Shown in pieces: positions 1 through 5,942 of a stretch of DNA of 5,942 nt. Within the stretch, counting starts at the first letter, position 1, and every line of letters begins with the position of its first letter. Both the position numbers and the translations under genes were made by a program. The notes below the pieces were generated by a model. The model worked only from the letters and a program-made list of their open reading frames with translations, was not told the DNA's origin and did not search any database. Location: assembly GCA_041628815.1 (NCBI GenBank), contig JBFKOL010000279.1:1-5942 (forward strand), given 5' to 3'. Origin of the DNA: JBFKOL01 sp041628815 (GTDB lineage: Bacteria; Bacteroidota; Bacteroidia; Chitinophagales; Saprospiraceae).

Positions 1-820
1 AATTGGGGTTGGCCTGGGGGTTGTGCTCCGTACCTTTTGTCGATGTAAGTTGGTGGGTAGACCTGGTAGTTAGGTCATAGGCATAGAGGTCATTGTTGTA
101 ATTCATATCAGGATCCGCCGTATGATTGCTTAGAAAAATAATTTGACTTCCGTTTTCCGACCACGAAAGAGAATGACTGTCATACCGCGCATCGGTAATG
201 GCATCGAGTCCAGATCCATCTTTATTGACAACATATATACGGCTTTTGCAGAGGTCAGATAATCCGGTCCGCGATTTATACATCAAACGGTCGACAGCGA
301 CCGGTTCATTGGCATCACCCAAACTACGGCAGGTTTGATCGTCCGCTCCCACGAAGGCGAGCTTTTGTCCATCCGGGCTCCAGGCGTAGTTTTTCATTGT
401 AGGGTGGCCGAGGAAGTGGTTACTGTTGTGAATGGGCGCCACGAGAAGAGGTTGCAGACCGAGGGCCCCATTTCTTACAGTTAACCCTGAAATGTATAAA
501 CCATAGCCATCTCCAAAGTCACCTTTCATTGCGATGAGTCCACCATCGGGGCTCCAACGGGCCTCTGAAGCGCCTTCCGCCAGTGGGCTTACCTGTCCCG
601 ACCTGAAATCCAGGATGTTCAGTGTAGTTATCGTTTTGTTAGCTGTATAATCCGTGCGATGAGCACTGTATAAAAGGAAGTTTTCATCTGGTGAAATTAC
701 CGGATCACTGACAGCTATCAATTCTCGAAAGCTCTTAGGGTCCCCCAGATCTTGCGATTGAACTGAAATCCACGAAAGGAAAAAAATGCAACAAAGGAAC
801 CGTTGGGATGAAACGACCAT
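1..820 (-). CDS. S9-family peptidase (prolyl oligopeptidase / acylaminoacyl-peptidase type), N-terminal part; cut by window edge
   Basis: The frame is open from an ATG at 820 down to base 1, giving 273 residues without a stop; the C-terminus lies outside. Residues 1-22 look like a signal peptide (one Arg at residue 7, hydrophobic stretch about 8-20, then SVQSQ), so the enzyme is probably exported to the periplasm. The rest reads as the beta-propeller of S9 peptidases: repeated blade motifs WSPDG at 89-93 and 147-151, SWSENGSQIIFLSN at 219-232, and the segment VDRLMYKSRTG at 177-187 followed by SRIYVVNKDGSG, which I recognise from S9 dipeptidyl/acylaminoacyl peptidases. In that family the propeller gates a C-terminal alpha/beta-hydrolase domain carrying Ser-Asp-His, not visible here, so activity cannot be judged. 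A TolB/PD40 propeller protein without hydrolase is the alternative; the VDRLMYKSR segment favours S9. It is divergent from the CNNM gene. Confidence 0.85.
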   Translation of the reverse strand, partial: MVVSSQRFLCCIFFLSWISVQSQDLGDPKSFRELIAVSDPVISPDENFLLYSAHRTDYTANKTITTLNILDFRSGQVSPLAEGASEARWSPDGGLIAMKGDFGDGYGLYISGLTVRNGALGLQPLLVAPIHNSNHFLGHPTMKNYAWSPDGQKLAFVGADDQTCRSLGDANEPVAVDRLMYKSRTGLSDLCKSRIYVVNKDGSGLDAITDARYDSHSLSWSENGSQIIFLSNHTADPDMNYNNDLYAYDLTTRSTHQLTSTKGTEHNPQANPN

Positions 821-853
821 GAGTAATAGTTTTCTTATGTGCGCGCAGCACGC

Positions 854-861
854 GAAAGATA
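854..861 (-). promoter_or_regulatory. Candidate -7 promoter element for the S9 peptidase gene
   Basis: On the minus strand this reads TATCTTTC, seven of eight matches to the Bacteroidota -7 consensus TAnnTTTG. It would put transcription start about 30 bases before the ATG at 820. A TTTG that could act as the -33 box lies at 885-888, but the 23-base gap is longer than usual. The match is short and could be chance. Confidence 0.3.
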
Positions 862-890
862 CGAAAAGTTGAAAAAGCTTACTTCAAAAG

Positions 891-902
891 ATTGTGCACA
901 AT
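891..902. promoter_or_regulatory. 12-base perfect palindrome, candidate operator
   Basis: ATTGTGCACAAT is its own reverse complement. It lies in the divergent intergenic region between the S9 peptidase and CNNM genes, 29 bases upstream of the candidate -7 element of the peptidase gene. Its half-site TGCACAA recurs twice upstream of the thioredoxin-like gene (2720-2740). Perfect palindromes of this size often bind dimeric regulators, but no regulator gene is present in the window and binding is inference. Confidence 0.3.
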
Positions 903-999
903 GAGAAAGGACATCGTTGGCCTTTCCGGGAAACGACCATTTCGAAGGGAGTATAGGGCGTATTCAACGGTTGCAATCGATACATTAGGCATTTCTGTA

Positions 1000-1007
1000 T
1001 ATTTTTG
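1000..1007 (+). promoter_or_regulatory. Candidate -7 promoter element for the CNNM gene
   Basis: TATTTTTG matches the Bacteroidota -7 consensus TAnnTTTG at every fixed position and lies 25 bases before the ATG at 1033. A TTG at 971-973 is the nearest -33 candidate, but the 26-base gap is too long for a good promoter. The position supports starting the protein at 1033 and not further upstream, because an earlier start would place this element inside the coding region. Confidence 0.35.
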
Positions 1008-1032
1008 CGGTCCACTATATGGACAATTCAGT

Positions 1033-2121
1033 ATGGTCTCTCTTTTGGTAATTTTTTTCACTTTGAGTATTTTCTTCTCCTTTCTTTGCTCGATTTGGGA
1101 GGCGGTATTGTTGAGCATTACGCCTTCGTTCATATCGGCCAAAGAACAGCAGGGAATAGAAATGGCGAGTTGGCTGAAGGATATGAAGAGCGATATCGAC
1201 CGACCATTATCAGCGATCCTAACACTGAACACCATTGCCCACACCGTTGGCGCCATAGGTGTCGGCATACAGGCTGGTCATTTATTTGGAGACACACCCG
1301 GTCCACTGGGCATTAGTTGGGAATCGATCATCGCGGGTCTCATGACACTGGCTATTCTGGTACTTTCCGAGATCATACCCAAAACATTGGGTGCCAACTA
1401 CTGGAGACGGCTAAGCTATTTCACCGTGCAGTCTCTCCGTATACTGCTATTTATTCTTGCTCCCTTTGTATGGTTTTCACAACTGGTGACAAAGAACCTT
1501 AAAAAAGATAAAGGCAAAAGCGTTTTCAGCAGGGCAGATTTACATGCCATGACACTCGTTGGCGAGGAAAGCGGTATGCTCAAGACTTATGAATCCAGCG
1601 CCATTAAGAATGTACTGAAGCTGGATACCATGAAAGTCAAAGACATCATGACTCCCCGTGTTGTAATGCTTGCAGCCAATGGGACGGACACGTTGAGGCG
1701 GTTTTATGAAAACCAGATGCCCATACAGTTTTCAAGAATTCCTGTTTTTGAGGGTAGCAGGGACAATGTTACGGGTATCATGTTAAAAGACGATCTTCTC
1801 CAGGCGCTGCTGGAAGGTAAAGATGAGGCACCTGTTTCTTCTTTGGTCAGAAAAGTACTCTATGTAAACGAGAACATGAACCTCATGGAGTTTCAAAACG
1901 CCATTATGCCGGAGCGTGGTCATATGGCCATTGTTGTGGATGGATTTGGAGCAGTTAGGGGTCTTGCTACCATGGAAGATTTGTTCGAAACCATTCTCGA
2001 CCTTGAGATTGTGGATGAGACCGACGAGGTAGACGACCTGCAAAAGATGGCGCGTGAAATCTGGCACCGTCGCGCTAAAAAACTGGGTTTATTTGAAAAA
2101 GAAGATAAGCCGTCTAGATAA
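1033..2121 (+). CDS. CNNM/DUF21 transmembrane protein with CBS pair, probable divalent-cation transporter
   Basis: The 362-residue protein belongs to the CNNM (CorB/HlyC-like, 'hemolysin') family of inner-membrane proteins linked to Mg2+ or Co2+ transport. The DUF21 part has membrane segments at about 1-22, 60-82, 97-114 and 130-152, with the family hallmarks SIWEAVLLS (20-28), LTLNTIAHTVGA (63-74) and SEIIPKTLG (112-120). A cytosolic CBS pair follows: KDIMTPRVVML at 203-213, SRIPVFE at 234-240, GIMLKDDLL at 248-256 and MAIVVDGFGAVRGLATMEDL from 298. It ends with a charged tail and lacks the extra CorC_HlyC domain found in longer relatives. The frame stays open upstream to a TTG at 892, but those 47 residues do not look like family sequence and overlap candidate regulatory sites; the ATG at 1033 begins directly with the first membrane helix. 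There is no strong Shine-Dalgarno. The transported ion cannot be told from sequence. Confidence 0.88.
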   Translation: MVSLLVIFFTLSIFFSFLCSIWEAVLLSITPSFISAKEQQGIEMASWLKDMKSDIDRPLSAILTLNTIAHTVGAIGVGIQAGHLFGDTPGPLGISWESIIAGLMTLAILVLSEIIPKTLGANYWRRLSYFTVQSLRILLFILAPFVWFSQLVTKNLKKDKGKSVFSRADLHAMTLVGEESGMLKTYESSAIKNVLKLDTMKVKDIMTPRVVMLAANGTDTLRRFYENQMPIQFSRIPVFEGSRDNVTGIMLKDDLLQALLEGKDEAPVSSLVRKVLYVNENMNLMEFQNAIMPERGHMAIVVDGFGAVRGLATMEDLFETILDLEIVDETDEVDDLQKMAREIWHRRAKKLGLFEKEDKPSR

Positions 2122-2140
2122 ACCTGCGGAGGTAAACCGG

Positions 2141-2659
2141 CTATTCCGATGACTTCAGGAAAGCTTCCCAACTCATCTGTTTATAACGCTCTTCCTTGGC
2201 ATAGACCAATTCTTTCATCAGCTGGTCTGTCACCTTGTATCCAGGCGAAATCATAATACGGGCAAATGATTCATCCAATAGAACAAAGGCCGGATATCCC
2301 ATTCTGCCATCCAGGAGCGCATATGCCAACTGATGAACGCCCCTTCTTCCTGCTTTCATAAATTCAAACGTCCGATTGTTGAAGGCTATGGGTTCTTTTT
2401 GCTCAGCATTGAACTTCACGGCATAGAAGTTGTCATTCAGATATTGGACAATCTGGGGATCCTTGAAAGTAGTTTTATCCATTTTCTTACACCAACCGCA
2501 CCAGTCGGTGTAGACATCAACAAAAACCTTTTTGGGATTGGTTTTCGACAGCTCCATGGCTTCCTCCCACGAATACCAATTGATATCATTATCGGTGAAG
2601 GTTGCTACGGAAGGAGAAACATTAAAAAAAGATAGAATGTATAAAACTATGAAAGTCAT
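2141..2659 (-). CDS. Exported thioredoxin-fold protein with CGWC active site (DUF255/thioredoxin_7-like)
   Basis: The 172-residue protein is a small thioredoxin-like protein of a kind familiar in Bacteroidota. After a hydrophobic N-terminus (residues 1-20, ending SPSVA) comes NWYSWEEAMELSK, then KKVFVDVYTDWCGWCKKMD with the redox pair Cys54 and Cys57, then FYAVKFNAEQKEP, and GYPAFVLLDE with the likely cis-proline at 123 facing the active site. It ends with the family-like KQMSWEAFLKS. It probably acts in the periplasm on protein thiols or disulfides; the partner is unknown. The frame opens back to a GTG at 2725, but that extension lacks family sequence and would contain the candidate promoter, so I chose the ATG at 2659. 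With this start the signal region has no Lys or Arg, which is unusual. It is convergent with the CNNM gene (19 bases) and lies 91 bases downstream of crtY on the same strand. Confidence 0.85.
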   Translation of the reverse strand: MTFIVLYILSFFNVSPSVATFTDNDINWYSWEEAMELSKTNPKKVFVDVYTDWCGWCKKMDKTTFKDPQIVQYLNDNFYAVKFNAEQKEPIAFNNRTFEFMKAGRRGVHQLAYALLDGRMGYPAFVLLDESFARIMISPGYKVTDQLMKELVYAKEERYKQMSWEAFLKSSE

Positions 2660-2686
2660 AGGTTTGTAATTTTTAGAATATGACCT

Positions 2687-2694
2687 TAAAGATA
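2687..2694 (-). promoter_or_regulatory. Candidate -7 promoter element for the thioredoxin-like gene
   Basis: The minus strand reads TATCTTTA, seven of eight matches to TAnnTTTG, 27 bases before the ATG at 2659. No good -33 TTTG sits at the expected spacing. If real, the gene has its own promoter in the 91-base gap after crtY and need not depend on readthrough. Confidence 0.3.
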
Positions 2695-2719
2695 AGACAG
2701 TTCTGTGATAAACGCACCA

Positions 2720-2740
2720 TTGCACAACCTAGTTGCACAA
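2720..2740. repeat. Direct repeat TTGCACAA x2, period 13, candidate operator pair
   Basis: TTGCACAA occurs at 2720-2727 and again at 2733-2740, separated by CCTAG. Each copy is nearly palindromic (TTG-CA-CAA). The pair lies between the crtY stop and the thioredoxin-like gene, 25 bases upstream of that gene's candidate -7 element. The core TGCACAA is shared with the palindrome at 891-902. A regulatory role is inference. Confidence 0.35.
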
Positions 2741-2750
2741 AATGACGCTG

Positions 2751-3905
2751 TTATGTCCGTTTCATGATATTTTGCTCGATAAAAGCCCTGCCGAATGACC
2801 AAAATGGAAGGGTGGAAAAAATGCGCATCTCCTCAAAAAGGGAAGTGTCTTCATCGAGGAAATTGAGGACAGCATCAGTTTCGTTTTTTTCAAACATTTT
2901 TTGAAAAACCATGCGGCCCTCTTGTTTACCTGTTAGCAGCACATTGAGAAGGGTGTTGTCGTACCATTTGAATCGCCGTTTCCACCAATGGGTTCGATGA
3001 GTAGGATCTTCACCATTTTTGAGGCGGGCAATTATGGCATCACAATCGCGCTGGATGCGTTTGAAAGCATATCCGCTAGAAGGCTTGACCATGCCTCCTG
3101 GTGTACCGATTTGTACGAGGCGGCCCATACCCGGTTCGAATCGCGCTGTCGTCATGGGAATCGCTCCCATTTCAGTTTCGGTAATCCGGTATTGATCAGT
3201 TTGGAGAAATTCCCTGATGTAGTTCGAAAGAATTTCATCATAAATGGCTTCCGGTTCCAATGTTCGAGAAAAGAGTGTGGCTTCGACAAGCGCTTTCTTC
3301 TCGGTCCAAGGTAGTATGTATACAAAGCGAATATCGCCATTTTGCGGTATCCGGAAGTCCATAAATGTTGCAGTGTCGGGTTGGAACACCTGATTGTTAG
3401 CTTCAATCACCCAACCTTTGAAGTGTTGCCAGACAAACATATCTGCGCTTTCCGGCATTTTCCGGACGATACTGTTGAATACCCAGGAGCCTGCATAACG
3501 TCCCTTTTCAGTGATAACCTTACATTGGTTACCTGAGGGTTGGATGGACAGGATTTCTTCTTGGCTCAATTCGATGTTCGGATGGAGTGCAATGGTGTCG
3601 AGGCAATACCGGTAGAAATCAATTCCCTTGATCGTCCGGTAGGTAAATTTGCCCATGTCACCGGTCTTTGTGAAACCTTGTGAATGAAAGGCCAGGTTTT
3701 GGTATTCCTTGAAAACGAAAGGCTTGTACCAGGGATCTGTTGCATCGTCCCAAAAGCTCCATGTGCGATCATTGCGATCTTTTTTGATTTTGTCCAATAG
3801 GAGGATGCGTTTTTGAGAGAAATGTAGATTGCACAGCCGGAAGGCTAGACTGAGACCTGCACAGCCTGTTCCGCAAATGATGTAATCGTAATTATGTTGC
3901 TCCAT
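2751..3905 (-). CDS. crtY: Lycopene beta-cyclase (CrtY type)
   Basis: This 384-residue flavoprotein should cyclise the ends of lycopene to beta-rings, giving gamma- or beta-carotene, the step before hydroxylated or ketolated carotenoids in pigmented Bacteroidota. It opens with the dinucleotide-binding motif DYIICGTGCAGLSLA (7-21), then NDRTWSFW (45-52), typical of CrtY/CrtL. Further family blocks are FKGWVIE (162-168), FMDFR (181-185), FVYILPW (194-200), LVEATLFS (206-213), which probably matches the acidic FLEET region of plant cyclases, EMGAIPM (245-251) and GTPGGMVKPSSGYAF (267-281). The length is normal for bacterial CrtY. The ATG at 3905 is right, since the FAD motif begins within seven residues. 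No other crt gene is visible, so the rest of the pathway must be elsewhere. It is divergent from folC with a 105-base gap. I could not find a convincing promoter for it. Confidence 0.9.
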   Translation of the reverse strand: MEQHNYDYIICGTGCAGLSLAFRLCNLHFSQKRILLLDKIKKDRNDRTWSFWDDATDPWYKPFVFKEYQNLAFHSQGFTKTGDMGKFTYRTIKGIDFYRYCLDTIALHPNIELSQEEILSIQPSGNQCKVITEKGRYAGSWVFNSIVRKMPESADMFVWQHFKGWVIEANNQVFQPDTATFMDFRIPQNGDIRFVYILPWTEKKALVEATLFSRTLEPEAIYDEILSNYIREFLQTDQYRITETEMGAIPMTTARFEPGMGRLVQIGTPGGMVKPSSGYAFKRIQRDCDAIIARLKNGEDPTHRTHWWKRRFKWYDNTLLNVLLTGKQEGRMVFQKMFEKNETDAVLNFLDEDTSLFEEMRIFSTLPFWSFGRAFIEQNIMKRT

Positions 3906-4001
3906 TTCGTTTCGGGGATTCGTTCGCTAAGCTTAAAATAATTTGTGAAATAACGGTGATCGACCATAGAATAACCCATATTTGAGCTCTTTGCAAGCTT
4001 G

Positions 4002-4006
4002 AAGGA
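4002..4006 (+). promoter_or_regulatory. Possible ribosome binding site deciding the folC start
   Basis: AAGGA lies four bases before the ATG at 4011, within a purine-rich run that continues to the start codon. The frame also opens at a TTG at 3999, which has no such site and adds only four residues, so the ATG is preferred. The spacing is short and Bacteroidota rely little on Shine-Dalgarno pairing. Confidence 0.35.
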
Positions 4007-4010
4007 AAGG

Positions 4011-5297
4011 ATGGGAATTTCCAGCGAATATCAGGAAACTATTGACTATTTGTTTGCCCAGTTGCCCATGTATCAAAGAACGGGTAAGGAAGCATTCAAA
4101 AAAGATCTCTCCAATATCAAAGCACTGCTTGATCACTTGGATCACCCAGAGAGAGGTATTAGGTTTGTTCACGTTGCAGGGACCAATGGCAAAGGAACGG
4201 TTTCTCATATGATAGCAGCCATGCTACAGGCAGCAGGCTACAGGACGGGGCTCTATACTTCACCACACTATGTGGATTTCAGAGAGCGCGTCAAGGTCAA
4301 CGGTGTCTTGATAGAACCCGATTTTGTGGTCCGGTTTACGAAGTGGATGAAGGAGGAGATGCAGCGCATCAATCCTTCGTTTTTCGAGATTTCAGTTGCA
4401 ATGGCATTGTCCTATTTCCGGGATATGGAGGTTGACATGGCCGTAATAGAGACAGGTCTCGGTGGCAGGTTGGACTCCACCAACGTAGTCGATCCGGTCA
4501 TGAGTGTCATTACCAATATTAGCCTGGATCACATGGATATGTTGGGCGATAGCATATATGCCATATCCTGCGAAAAAGCGGGCATCATCAAAGATTTGCG
4601 TCCCGTCGTCATTGGACGGTATCAGAAGGAATGTGACGAAGTTTTTTTCTTTAAGGCTGCCCTTATGGAGGCTCCCTTGCGTTTTGCATCGCTGCGATGG
4701 CGAGTAGATCGGCGCAATAATCAATTTTTTTTTGAAGGGAAGAGAGGATGTAAGCATCATGTCCCGATGGATTTTCCTTCAAGTCCTTTTTTAGCTGAAA
4801 ATGCGATAACTGCGTTGGAGACTGTTCATTGGATGAAGGAATTGGACGTCCTGGCCATTGATGAAGAGGCTATTCAAGCGGGATTGATACAATTCAAAGA
4901 ATTGACGCGGTATATAGGACGCTGGCAGGTACTCGGCAGGGCGCCCCTGATACTCACAGATAGCGCTCACAACTACGAAGCCGTCAAATCGGTAATAAAT
5001 TGGATCGTGCAATCCGGTTTTGCAAATCTTCACCTTGTGGTAGGATTTGTTGCGGACAAAGACTTGAAAAGCATATTTGAGATATTGCCAAGTTCAGCCA
5101 ACTATTACTTCGTGGCGGCTGATGTGCCTCGTGCTTTGCCTGCAGACAGGTTGCAAAAGTTTGCTCAGGAGTACGGATTGCGCGGTGCTGCTTATAGCAG
5201 CGTAGAAAAGGGTTTCGCGGCAGCCGTCGATGGTGCGGGAAAAGAAGATTTGGTATATATAGGCGGCAGCAGTTTTGTAGTAGCGGAAGTACTATAG
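4011..5297 (+). CDS. folC: Folylpolyglutamate synthase / dihydrofolate synthase
   Basis: The 428-residue cytosolic Mur-ligase-fold enzyme adds glutamate to folates with ATP; in bacteria it commonly also makes dihydrofolate from dihydropteroate and glutamate. The N-terminal EYQETIDYLFAQLP is typical of Bacteroidota FolC. The P-loop GTNGKGT is at 57-63, the folate-site motif TSPH at 83-86 with FRER at 90-93, ETGLGGRLDSTN at 147-158, and ITNISLDHMD followed by EKAGI at 188-192, whose Lys189 probably corresponds to the carbamylated lysine of the family. The C-terminal domain has GRWQVL, DSAHN at 317-321 and VVGFVADKD at 343-351, and ends GSSFVVAEVL. Length is normal and every expected motif is present. 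A run of nine T (4725-4733) inside the gene encodes Phe-Phe-Phe in frame. It is divergent from crtY and convergent with the plug-domain gene (45-base gap). Whether it has both activities cannot be read from sequence alone. Confidence 0.95.
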   Translation: MGISSEYQETIDYLFAQLPMYQRTGKEAFKKDLSNIKALLDHLDHPERGIRFVHVAGTNGKGTVSHMIAAMLQAAGYRTGLYTSPHYVDFRERVKVNGVLIEPDFVVRFTKWMKEEMQRINPSFFEISVAMALSYFRDMEVDMAVIETGLGGRLDSTNVVDPVMSVITNISLDHMDMLGDSIYAISCEKAGIIKDLRPVVIGRYQKECDEVFFFKAALMEAPLRFASLRWRVDRRNNQFFFEGKRGCKHHVPMDFPSSPFLAENAITALETVHWMKELDVLAIDEEAIQAGLIQFKELTRYIGRWQVLGRAPLILTDSAHNYEAVKSVINWIVQSGFANLHLVVGFVADKDLKSIFEILPSSANYYFVAADVPRALPADRLQKFAQEYGLRGAAYSSVEKGFAAAVDGAGKEDLVYIGGSSFVVAEVL

Positions 5298-5342
5298 TTT
5301 TTCGCCTATGATTCTATTGGCAAATGGAGACGATCAAAAGAG

Positions 5343-5792
5343 CTATGTCTTTTTCTTTTTCTCTTCCTTGTGGTGCCGTATTTCGATGACACCATTTTTC
5401 CCATCTTCTCCATAAAGGCTCAGTTGCGAAAGGCTCTTAATCACCTTAATGCTCTTGACCTGGCGGATATTAACGGCATTGGCTGCGAGCGTATAGTTTC
5501 GGCCCATGCGGATTCCATCGACCACATAAAGTGGGCGCGGATCACCGATGATTGTGTTCATTCCCCTTATGACGATGTCGATATTCGGCTCTATGCCCAT
5601 AACCTGAAGGTTGGTATTTTTCCTGAGCGCGGCAGCGAGAGAAGTGTTGATGTCCTGACTTCGAATTCCCTCCTCCTCTTCTTCCATATAGGAGTCATCG
5701 ACGATGGTATCTTTTCCAGTTACGGTACAAGACATCGGTATCAGGGACAGTATGAAGAAAGCAGTAGCGGTGAGAAATAGTATTTTATTCAT
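5343..5792 (-). CDS. Small stand-alone TonB-receptor plug-domain protein, probable lipoprotein
   Basis: The 149-residue protein starts at the ATG at 5792 with a signal sequence (MNK, hydrophobic 4-20) ending in PMSC, so Cys22 could be lipidated although the lipobox is imperfect. An acidic stretch, DDSYMEEEEEG (32-42), follows. Residues about 65-138 match the plug domain of SusC-type TonB-dependent receptors: IDIVIRGMNTIIGDPRPLYV (71-90), VDGIRMG, IRQVKSIKVIKS (109-120) and LYGEDGKNGVIEIR (126-139). It then stops after a basic tail, HHKEEKKKKT, with no beta-barrel. The reading frame ends at its own stop, so I see no sign of a truncated receptor. A TTG at 5822 could add ten residues, but the ATG gives a cleaner signal peptide. 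The function is unknown; it may bind envelope proteins from the outer-membrane periplasmic face. No promoter was recognised in 5793-5942, and nothing else is seen there. Confidence 0.8.
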   Translation of the reverse strand: MNKILFLTATAFFILSLIPMSCTVTGKDTIVDDSYMEEEEEGIRSQDINTSLAAALRKNTNLQVMGIEPNIDIVIRGMNTIIGDPRPLYVVDGIRMGRNYTLAANAVNIRQVKSIKVIKSLSQLSLYGEDGKNGVIEIRHHKEEKKKKT

Positions 5793-5942
5793 GATTTTGG
5801 ATGGTTTGTGAAGAAAGGGCAAGAGCCTACCGGGTTGGAAAATGCTTTGTGGTGTTTACTTACGGCCATTGTCCTTCGAATAGTCATATGTTCGGCTTAA
5901 CTGAATCGGCTGGGCAGTAAGGTATGTATTTAGAACGTACAA

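Noticed and set aside
839..851. A small GC-rich hairpin, GTGC-GCGCA-GCAC, near the presumed transcript start of the peptidase gene.
   Set aside because: The stem is only four base pairs, with no U-tract or known riboswitch or RNA pattern around it.
810..940. An 11-base direct repeat, GAAACGACCAT, at 810-820 and 930-940, spaced by exactly 120 bases, the first copy covering the peptidase start codon (ATGGTCGTTTC on the minus strand).
   Set aside because: The second copy also gives an in-frame ATG, but translation from it meets a TGA near 884-886, so it is not an alternative start. Several 11-base repeats are expected by chance in a window of this length.
892..1032. N-terminal extension of the CNNM frame back to a TTG at 892.
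   Set aside because: The 47 extra residues do not resemble the family, contain no membrane segment that fits, and overlap the palindrome and the TATTTTTG element. The ATG at 1033 matches the usual family start.
4392..4760. Long open frames on the minus strand inside folC, and similar ones opposite or out of frame within crtY, the CNNM gene and the plug gene.
   Set aside because: They lie wholly within well-recognised genes, show no family sequence, and are rich in the residues expected from reading a real gene in the wrong frame.
4968..4985. FolC has DSAHN where some FolC proteins have DGAHN or DTGHN.
   Set aside because: The residue after Asp varies among genuine FolC proteins (E. coli has DVAHN, from memory); the Asp, His and Asn are kept, so this is normal variation.
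5298..5342. Possible terminator between the convergent folC and plug-domain genes (GCC...GGC inverted triplets near 5304-5322), and another near 2122-2140.
   Set aside because: Stems are three base pairs with a mismatch or long loop and no clear U-run after a stable stem; not enough to call a terminator.

Overview
The window looks like a chromosomal fragment of a Bacteroidota bacterium, probably a pigmented free-living member of the Cytophagales, Sphingobacteriales or Saprospiria type. Four things point there. There is a SusC-style TonB plug domain. There is a DUF255/thioredoxin-like protein of a type I know from this phylum. The genes mostly lack strong Shine-Dalgarno sequences. Possible TAnnTTTG-like -7 promoter elements are present. 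This assignment rests on family recognition only.

Layout, left to right. (1) Minus strand, 820 to the left edge: the first 273 residues of an exported S9-family (prolyl-oligopeptidase/acylaminoacyl-peptidase type) peptidase; the catalytic domain lies outside the window. (2) An intergenic region of about 210 bases, then plus strand 1033-2121: a CNNM/DUF21 + CBS membrane protein, probably a divalent-cation transporter. (3) Minus strand 2141-2659: a small exported thioredoxin-fold protein with a CGWC site, convergent with the CNNM gene (19-base gap). (4) Minus strand 2751-3905: lycopene beta-cyclase (crtY). (5) Divergent from it on the plus strand, 4011-5297: folC, folylpolyglutamate/dihydrofolate synthase. 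(6) Minus strand 5343-5792: a small lipoprotein-like protein made almost entirely of a TonB-receptor plug domain, with no barrel.

The genes serve separate housekeeping or envelope roles: peptide breakdown, cation handling, envelope thiol chemistry, carotenoid ring formation, folate metabolism and possibly an outer-membrane partner. They do not form an obvious single pathway. All genes appear intact except the peptidase, which the window edge cuts. I see no tRNA, rRNA, CRISPR, insertion sequence or phage gene, and no convincing intrinsic terminator in either convergent gap (2122-2140 and 5298-5342). No stretch without a gene exceeds 300 bases.

I do not see a clear undescribed multi-gene system. 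The two observations most worth a second look are the stand-alone plug-domain lipoprotein, and a TGCACAA motif. The motif forms a perfect 12-base palindrome upstream of the peptidase gene and a 13-base-period direct repeat upstream of the thioredoxin gene. In both places it lies 25-29 bases upstream of a TATCTTT promoter-like element.
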